The notes under the pieces are model-generated. The model saw nothing but the letters and a program-made list of their open reading frames with translations. It was not told where the DNA came from and ran no database searches. From contig JADHXF010000028.1 in NCBI GenBank assembly GCA_016783105.1, positions 1 through 19,354 on the forward strand: DNA of 19,354 nt, in the 5' to 3' direction. Shown here piece after piece: positions 14,792 through 19,354 of the stretch. The position numbers and the translations under genes were made by a program. Source of the stretch: Dehalococcoidales bacterium (GTDB lineage Bacteria > Chloroflexota > Dehalococcoidia > Dehalococcoidales > RBG-16-60-22). Every line of letters starts with the position of its first letter. Positions within the stretch are counted from its first letter, which is position 1.

Positions 14792-15766
14792 ATGCACCCA
14801 CTGGTGCTCGGCGTTGACCTGGGTGGCAGCAAGATACTCTCCGCAGTGGTTGACGTTAAGGGTGAGATGCTATCGCGTGACCACGGCATCACACCGGCAG
14901 CGAAAGGGCCAGAAGCCGTAATTCAGGCAATGCTGGAATCTGCAAAACGCGTCCTCAATCAGGTTGGTATAACTACTGCTGAACTCGAAGCCATCTGCAT
15001 TGGCGCTCCCGGCCTTTCCAGTCCAGAAACAGGCGTTATCTTTACTTCGGCAAACTTACCCGGCTGGAAAGATGTTCCCCTCAGAAGTATCATCGAGGGC
15101 AAAATGGGCGTGAAAACCTTCCTTATCAATGACGCCAGTGCGGCAGCGCTGGGCGAGATGTACTTCGGGGCAGCGAAAGGTGCCCGCAATTTCATCTGCG
15201 TCACCCTTGGCACCGGGATTGGTGGGGGTATCGTCATTGATGGCGAGATATATACCGGATGCCTGGGCACCGCCGGTGAAATCGGTCACATGACCGTTGA
15301 CACCAATGGCCCGAGATGCAGTTGCGGCAATACCGGCTGCTGGGAGACGCTGGCCTCTGGCACAGCACTGGCCCGAGAAGCAAAACAGCGCATCTCTGAC
15401 GGCTCTAAAACGGCAATCCTGGAATACACCGATGGCGATGTTAATAAAGTAAACGCCGAGACGGTGCATAAAGCAGCCCAGCAGGGAGATACCCTGGCAA
15501 AAGAACTCATCGCGCAGCTTGCCTGCTACGTCGGCGTTGGCTTAACCAACCTTATAAATATATTTAATCCGGAGCTCATCGTCATCGGTGGCGGCCTGTC
15601 CAATATCGGCGATATGCTGCTTGAACCCGCATATAAGCTGGCCGGGGAGAGGGTTAATAAGACAGCCTTTGCCTCGGTACGCTTTACCCGCGCCGAGCTG
15701 GGCAGAAATTCGGGAGTCATCGGCGCCACCGCGTACGCCTTTCATGAAATAGGGGAACCAAAATGA
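14792..15766 (+). CDS. ROK-family glucokinase
   Basis: This 324-residue sugar kinase has the full ROK signature set. The ATP phosphate loop is LGVDLGGSK (6-14). The catalytic base is Asp114 in INDASAAALGE. The ROK motif TLGTGIGGGIV follows at about 138-148. The zinc site is His166 in EIGH with Cys176, Cys178 and Cys183 in CSCGNTGC. It most likely phosphorylates glucose to glucose 6-phosphate, though ROK enzymes also use mannose, fructose or N-acetyl sugars. The ATG at 14792 is preferred because it places the GVDLGG loop correctly; a GTG at 14786 is possible and the frame is open back to 14696. Its stop overlaps the pyruvate kinase start by 4 bases. Confidence 0.9.
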   Translation: MHPLVLGVDLGGSKILSAVVDVKGEMLSRDHGITPAAKGPEAVIQAMLESAKRVLNQVGITTAELEAICIGAPGLSSPETGVIFTSANLPGWKDVPLRSIIEGKMGVKTFLINDASAAALGEMYFGAAKGARNFICVTLGTGIGGGIVIDGEIYTGCLGTAGEIGHMTVDTNGPRCSCGNTGCWETLASGTALAREAKQRISDGSKTAILEYTDGDVNKVNAETVHKAAQQGDTLAKELIAQLACYVGVGLTNLINIFNPELIVIGGGLSNIGDMLLEPAYKLAGERVNKTAFASVRFTRAELGRNSGVIGATAYAFHEIGEPK

Positions 15767-17199
15767 AACATTCGGAACTGTCCAGACGACGCACCAAAAT
15801 AGTCTGCACCATCGGGCCGGCAACAGGTTCCGCAGCAGCGATTGAACGCCTTATCCTCGCCGGAATGAACATCGCCCGGCTGAACCTGTCGCACGGCACC
15901 CACCAGGAACACGATCGATATATTAAGACCATCAACGAAGTGAGTCATAGGCTGGGCATAGACGTCGCCATTCTGATGGACCTGCCCGGGCCCAAATACC
16001 GCACCGGCAAGCTGAAAAACGGCCAGCTCCTGCTGAAAAACCGGTCGCGGGTGGTGCTGACCACAAGACAGGTGATAGGAGATACGGGGTTAATACCAGT
16101 TAACCTGCCCAATCTCGCCCGGGATGTGAAGGCGGGCGACCTGGTGCTCCTTGACGACGGCGCCATGCAGCTCAAGGTGCTGGAAACAGACGGCATCGAA
16201 GTTCGTTGTCGGGTCGTTGCCGGTGGGGTGCTTACCGAGGGGAGGGGGGTGGTGGTTCCCGGTATGCGTATTTCGGGGCCATTCATCACCGATTCACTGA
16301 AGGACAACCTCGTCTTTGCTATCAGCAAGCAGCCGGAATATATCGCCCTTTCTTTTGTCAGCAATGCCGACGATGTAAAGGGAGTAAAAGAAATATTGCA
16401 AAAAAACAGCGCCGATATACCCATTATCGCCAAGATAGAGCGAGGAGACGCCGTCAGCAAATTCGACAGCATACTGGCCGCCAGCGACGGTATTATGGTG
16501 GCACGCGGCGACCTAGGTGTGGATATACCGCTGGAGCGCGTGCCCATGGTGCAGAAGGAAATCATCCAGAAATGCAACCTCGCCGGCAAGCCGGTTATCG
16601 TTGCCACGCAGATGTTGGAGTCGATGATAAACGCGGCCCGTCCCACGCGGGCCGAAGTGACCGATATCGCCAACGCCATTTTTGATGGCGCTGACGCCAC
16701 CATGCTCTCCGCAGAGACTTCCATTGGCAAATATCCGGTGCAGGCGGTCACCATAATGGCCAAAGTAGCCCAGGAAGCGGAAAAGAAATTGCCCTATGAC
16801 CGGATACTGATGGAAAGAGGTCGACAGCTGGAACACAAGACCGATGAGCTTATCAGCTACAGCGCCTGCCATATTGCCTACAGCCTGAAAGCAAAGGCCA
16901 TCGTGGCCTTTACCCAGTCGGGCAGCACCGCAGGCAGGGTCTCCAAGTACCGCCCCAGAATGCCCATTTTAGCGATTACCCCGGATTGTAACGTCTGCCG
17001 GCGACTGCTGCTGCACTGGGGCGTGCACCCTGAATATATACCGGAGCGAAAATCCATGGATGAACTTTTTGCCACCGGAGTGCGACTGGCCAAAGAAATG
17101 AAAGTAGCCAGACCTGGCGATTTGATCATCATTACTGGGGGAATTCCCATTGGTGTGGCAGGGTCAACAAACCTGCTCAAGGTGGAGAAGGTAACCTGA
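15763..17199 (+). CDS. pyk: Pyruvate kinase
   Basis: This 478-residue protein is a complete pyruvate kinase, converting phosphoenolpyruvate and ADP to pyruvate and ATP. Visible landmarks are TKIVCTIGPA (11-20), the metal and K+ site NLSHG (41-45), the active-site IIAKIE (Lys224, Glu226), ARGDLG (Asp250) and the long family signature around ATQMLESMINAARPTRAEV. The segment that reads GPEIRTG in K+-dependent enzymes is DLPGPKYRTG here (73-82), with lysine at 78. The B domain is present (about 83-176). The C-terminal domain holds QSGSTAGRVSKYRP and GVAGSTNLL. There is no PEP-utiliser extension. The ATG overlaps the glucokinase stop (ATGA), so the two are translationally coupled. It converges on phosphoglycerate mutase. 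Confidence 0.96.
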   Translation: MKHSELSRRRTKIVCTIGPATGSAAAIERLILAGMNIARLNLSHGTHQEHDRYIKTINEVSHRLGIDVAILMDLPGPKYRTGKLKNGQLLLKNRSRVVLTTRQVIGDTGLIPVNLPNLARDVKAGDLVLLDDGAMQLKVLETDGIEVRCRVVAGGVLTEGRGVVVPGMRISGPFITDSLKDNLVFAISKQPEYIALSFVSNADDVKGVKEILQKNSADIPIIAKIERGDAVSKFDSILAASDGIMVARGDLGVDIPLERVPMVQKEIIQKCNLAGKPVIVATQMLESMINAARPTRAEVTDIANAIFDGADATMLSAETSIGKYPVQAVTIMAKVAQEAEKKLPYDRILMERGRQLEHKTDELISYSACHIAYSLKAKAIVAFTQSGSTAGRVSKYRPRMPILAITPDCNVCRRLLLHWGVHPEYIPERKSMDELFATGVRLAKEMKVARPGDLIIITGGIPIGVAGSTNLLKVEKVT

Positions 17200-17235
17200 A
17201 CGCCGGGAAATACTTCGCAAGCTAGAGGTTTGACG

Positions 17236-17982
17236 CTATTTTTTTGCCTTCCCCTGACTGGCTACCGCTTCCATAGCCCGGGCCACTTCCTCCGGGTCAC
17301 CGAGGTAGTAGTTCTTGATTGGCTTCAGCTCGCTATCCAGTTCATAGACGAGTGGTATGCCGGTGGGAATATTAAGTTTGACGATATCCTCATCGCTGAT
17401 ATGGTCAAGGTATTTGACCAGCGCCCGCAGGCTGTTGCCATGAGCCGATATGATTACCCGCTTCCCGGACTTTATCGTCGGTGCCAGCACCTCGTGCCAG
17501 TAGGGGAGAAAGCGCTCCACCGTGTCTTTCAAACACTCGGTGAGCGGAATATCTTCTTTAGCCAGGCCCCGGTATATCGGGTCATTTCCGGGGTAACGCT
17601 CATCTGTTTTCTCCAGGCTCGGTGGCCTGACATCGTAGCTTCGACGCCAAGTCAGCACCTGCTCCTCGCTGTATTTGGCCGCGGTTTCCGCTTTGTTCAG
17701 CCCCTGCAGCGCACCGTAATGCCTCTCGTTCAGCCTCCAGGAACGATACACGGGTATCCACATCAGGTCCATCTCGTCGAGGACAATCCACAGCGTGCGT
17801 ATGGCGCGTTTCAACACCGAGGTAAAGGCAACATCAAAAATATAGCCTTTCTCCTTCAGGACCTGCCCGGCCTTCCTGGCCTCTTCGACCCCTTTCTCGG
17901 AAAGGTCTACGTCCGTCCAGCCGGTAAACCTGTTCTCCCTGTTCCAGATGCTTTCGCCGTGTCGCAGGAGCACGAGCTTCAT
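17236..17982 (-). CDS. gpmA: 2,3-bisphosphoglycerate-dependent phosphoglycerate mutase
   Basis: This 248-residue enzyme interconverts 3- and 2-phosphoglycerate through a phosphohistidine. The N-terminus [20 protein letters not shown] places the catalytic His at residue 8. Other active-site elements are Arg59, Glu86 in [15 protein letters not shown], and His181 in [16 protein letters not shown]. The length and the [11 protein letters not shown] segment match dPGM rather than the cofactor-independent enzyme. TTG at 17991 and GTG at 17985 are in frame. AGGAGG (17994-17999) is too close to the TTG, so the GTG (8 bases away) or the ATG (11 bases) is used; I chose the ATG from family alignment. It converges on pyruvate kinase, its neighbour in the pathway. 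Confidence 0.95.
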   Translation of the reverse strand: MKLVLLRHGESIWNRENRFTGWTDVDLSEKGVEEARKAGQVLKEKGYIFDVAFTSVLKRAIRTLWIVLDEMDLMWIPVYRSWRLNERHYGALQGLNKAETAAKYSEEQVLTWRRSYDVRPPSLEKTDERYPGNDPIYRGLAKEDIPLTECLKDTVERFLPYWHEVLAPTIKSGKRVIISAHGNSLRALVKYLDHISDEDIVKLNIPTGIPLVYELDSELKPIKNYYLGDPEEVARAMEAVASQGKAKK

Positions 17983-17993
17983 CACACGCAATA

Positions 17994-17999
17994 CCTCCT
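17994..17999 (-). promoter_or_regulatory. Ribosome-binding site of gpmA
   Basis: On the minus strand AGGAGG is followed by TATTGCGTGTGATG. Its spacing rules out the upstream TTG and leaves GTG 17985 or ATG 17982 as the start. Confidence 0.65.
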
Positions 18000-18013
18000 G
18001 AAAAGCTGCCTAT

Positions 18014-18022
18014 ATTATATCA
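18014..18022 (-). promoter_or_regulatory. Extended -10 promoter of gpmA
   Basis: On the minus strand TGATATAAT is a perfect -10 box with the TGn extension. No good -35 is seen; that region lies inside the 3' end of the enolase-superfamily gene. The predicted start near 18007 leaves a short leader that contains the AGGAGG. Confidence 0.5.
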
Positions 18023-18027
18023 CATGT

Positions 18028-19134
18028 CTACTTCAGCACCCGGGTCTGCTTGTTCTTCACCAATTCCCAGTCAATTTCGTAGCCGAGCCCGGGTTTCTCC
18101 GGAGCATGGACCAGGCCCTGGCGGTCAACCTCAATATCGTGAACGAGACCGTATTTCTGGGCGGCCTCGGGTAGCAAAACCTCAAAGTACTCACAGTTTT
18201 CAACCGCCACCGTCACATGGAGGTTGGCCACATTGTTCAGCGAATTACCGCCATGATGGATTTCGCACTTCATGCGGAAAGCCTCAGCCAGGTGGCATAT
18301 CTTGTTCAGCGCGGTTATACCACCCTTGACCCTGACATCGCCACGCAGGATATCGGTAGCCCCCTGAAGGATGAACGGCGTGAGTCCATAAAGGCCGCCC
18401 GGAGCATATTCCGTAGCGAGAATAGGGATGTCCAGTTTCTGCCTTAGCTTTACATAATTGTAAATATCGTCTTCGGGCAACGGGTCTTCATACCAGTAAA
18501 AGCCAAGCTTCTCAATGGCACGCCCCACGCGCACGGCATCCTCATAGCCATAAGCCCAGCACGAGTCCAGCATGAGTACCATATCATCGCCGACGGCCTT
18601 GCGGACAACACGGCTGATATCAATATCCTCATCAGGCCTGGCATGTGGGTGGATTTTGTAGGCTTTCCACCCCTGAGATTTGTAATACATGGCTTCCTCG
18701 GCATAATCCTGAGCGGCCGGCATAAAGGCGGAGCTGGCATAGGCCGGTACGCTCTCACGGCAGGTGCCAAGCAGACGGTGTATCGGCAGGTTGGCCACTT
18801 TGCCGGCAATATCCCAGAGGGCGATATCAAGAGCGCTGATGGCCACAAGAGAGGCGAAGCGATTGCAGCGCCACAATTTGTGCCACAGCCGGCCAACATC
18901 CAGCGGGTTCTGGCCAATGAGAACCGGCTTCAGATAGGTGAGCAGCAGGCCGGCATTGTCGGCAGCACTACGCATCGCCGAACCCATGAAAGAATGCCCG
19001 TCTATACCCTCATCAGTACTGACGGTTATAACGGCAAGCTCTTTGTCGCCACCGAAAGTTACCGCCTGTCCGGGGTAGCTGCCCTTCGGTACCGCCCAGG
19101 CGACCATGGTCAGAGTTACATCGGTGATTTTCAT
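18028..19134 (-). CDS. Enolase-superfamily enzyme (mandelate racemase/muconate lactonizing type)
   Basis: This 368-residue protein has the capping domain (about 1-125) and the C-terminal barrel of the mandelate racemase/muconate lactonizing family. Metal ligands are Asp190 in LMLDSCWAYG, Glu216 in WYEDPLPE and Glu242 in ATEYAPGG. The barrel-strand-6 Asp266 in RGDVRVKGGIT and His293/His294 in CEIHHGGNS form the His-Asp pair of the mandelate racemase subgroup, and Glu318 could be the electrophile. The strand-2 base motif is Lys160-Ile-His162 instead of the commoner KxK. Members abstract a proton alpha to a carboxylate, often in acid-sugar dehydration. The specific substrate is unknown. GAGGAGGG just upstream supports the ATG. 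It ends 46 bases before the gpmA start. Confidence 0.88.
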   Translation of the reverse strand: MKITDVTLTMVAWAVPKGSYPGQAVTFGGDKELAVITVSTDEGIDGHSFMGSAMRSAADNAGLLLTYLKPVLIGQNPLDVGRLWHKLWRCNRFASLVAISALDIALWDIAGKVANLPIHRLLGTCRESVPAYASSAFMPAAQDYAEEAMYYKSQGWKAYKIHPHARPDEDIDISRVVRKAVGDDMVLMLDSCWAYGYEDAVRVGRAIEKLGFYWYEDPLPEDDIYNYVKLRQKLDIPILATEYAPGGLYGLTPFILQGATDILRGDVRVKGGITALNKICHLAEAFRMKCEIHHGGNSLNNVANLHVTVAVENCEYFEVLLPEAAQKYGLVHDIEVDRQGLVHAPEKPGLGYEIDWELVKNKQTRVLK

Positions 19135-19148
19135 TTATCCCTCCTCTG

Positions 19149-19178
19149 TAGACGCTTATTCAATAATTATAGTATAAT
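19149..19178 (+). promoter_or_regulatory. Promoter of tRNA-Gly
   Basis: TAGACG (19149-19154, 4 of 6) and a perfect TATAAT (19173-19178) are spaced by 18 bases. The -10 ends 11 bases before the tRNA 5' end, consistent with a start a few bases upstream of the mature tRNA. Confidence 0.5.
19166..19171 (-). promoter_or_regulatory. -10 box for the enolase-superfamily gene
   Basis: On the minus strand a perfect TATAAT lies 31 bases before the ATG. It is one base away from the TATAAT of the tRNA-Gly promoter on the other strand, together forming ATTATAGTATAAT. No convincing -35 was found on this strand, so it is weaker evidence. Confidence 0.4.
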
Positions 19179-19189
19179 CTGACCGGCGA

Positions 19190-19265
19190 GCGGGAGTAAC
19201 TCAGTTGGTAGAGTCCCTGCCTTCCAAGCAGGTTGTCGCGGGTTCGAGTCCCGTCTCCCGCTCCA
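19190..19265 (+). tRNA. tRNA-Gly(TCC)
   Basis: The acceptor stem GCGGGAG (19190-19196) pairs with CTCCCGC (19255-19261), followed by discriminator T and an encoded CCA (19263-19265). The anticodon stem CCTGC/GCAGG encloses CTTCCAA, giving anticodon TCC (19223-19225), which reads GGA. The T-arm is GCGGG, TTCGAGT, CCCGT with one G-U pair. Confidence 0.95.
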
Positions 19266-19278
19266 GATTAAACTCCTG

Positions 19279-19353
19279 TTAATGCTTCCAGCCTTTGATT
19301 TCATCGCAGTTGAAGCATTTCTGGCTGTGTACGGATATTAAGTCGCCGCAGCG
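19279..19353 (-). CDS. C-terminal end of a zinc-ribbon-like protein
   Basis: On the minus strand an open frame enters from the right edge and stops with TAA at 19279. The last 24 residues are RCGDLISVHSQKC then FNCDEIKGWKH. Cys2 and the C-F-N-C pair look like three of the four ligands of a C-terminal zinc ribbon, with the fourth presumably just beyond the edge. The stretch is short, so the coding call rests on the cysteine spacing and the clean stop. No function can be given. Confidence 0.5.
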   Translation of the reverse strand, partial: RCGDLISVHSQKCFNCDEIKGWKH

Positions 19354-19354
19354 C

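Noticed and set aside
15945..16763. A 272-codon minus-strand open frame
   Set aside because: It is antisense to pyruvate kinase and has a low-complexity Ser/Thr/Arg-rich composition typical of shadow frames.
17200..17245. Terminator between pyruvate kinase and phosphoglycerate mutase
   Set aside because: A run of seven T is present, but the nearest stem (CAAGC/GTTTG) is 5 base pairs with a G-U and is separated from the T-run, so it is not convincing.
17230..18174. A 314-codon plus-strand open frame
   Set aside because: It runs antisense through phosphoglycerate mutase and into the enolase-superfamily gene; the minus-strand genes have all catalytic residues.

Overview
The window reads as an ordinary chromosomal segment of an anaerobic, moderately GC-rich bacterium. 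A ferredoxin-linked pyruvate oxidoreductase of the four-subunit type, a rubredoxin, an NADPH-type flavin reductase and Mrp/Nuo-like membrane subunits point to an anaerobe. The gene complement and protein style fit Chloroflexota (Dehalococcoidia-like), but this is an inference from protein families, not a phylogeny. No transposase, integrase, phage gene, CRISPR array or rRNA is visible. No gap between genes exceeds 300 bases; the longest are about 220 (3479-3699), 190 (7856-8044), 165 (14091-14256) and 130 (10429-10560), and each holds promoter or terminator signals.

Layout. Positions 2-2452 hold the 3' end of a membrane gene cluster: the C-terminus of one antiporter-like proton-translocating subunit, a 78-residue two-helix protein, and a complete second antiporter-like subunit, all overlapping. 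A cation/Ca2+ exchanger follows on the minus strand (2492-3478). tRNA-Arg(CCG) then leads directly into porG-porD-porA-porB (3797-6809), followed by tRNA-Pro(TGG). A minus-strand lipid kinase (6947-7855) is divergent from hisF, which is followed by a glutamate-synthase-domain flavoprotein, a clear intrinsic terminator, and a 53-residue rubredoxin. A minus-strand operon encodes a fused trehalose-6-phosphate synthase/phosphatase and a PimA-like glycosyltransferase (10784-14090). Divergent from it is a plus-strand operon of flavin reductase, ROK glucokinase and pyruvate kinase (14257-17199). On the minus strand come phosphoglycerate mutase (17236-17982) and an enolase-superfamily enzyme (18028-19134). 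tRNA-Gly(TCC) and the tail of a minus-strand zinc-ribbon protein close the window.

How the genes fit together. Glucokinase, phosphoglycerate mutase, pyruvate kinase and pyruvate:ferredoxin oxidoreductase are steps from glucose to acetyl-CoA and reduced ferredoxin. The ion-translocating subunits at the left edge could use such reducing power, but the redox modules of that complex lie outside the window. Glucose 6-phosphate can also be drawn into trehalose. Rubredoxin and the flavin reductase are plausible partners in oxygen or NO detoxification. I did not find a convincing undescribed defence or mobile system. The items most worth a second look are the hisF-linked GltS-domain protein with an N-terminal four-cysteine motif, the split flavin reductase/rubredoxin pair, the back-to-back -10 boxes before tRNA-Gly, the antiporter-subunit cluster, and the lysine at the potassium-dependence position of pyruvate kinase.
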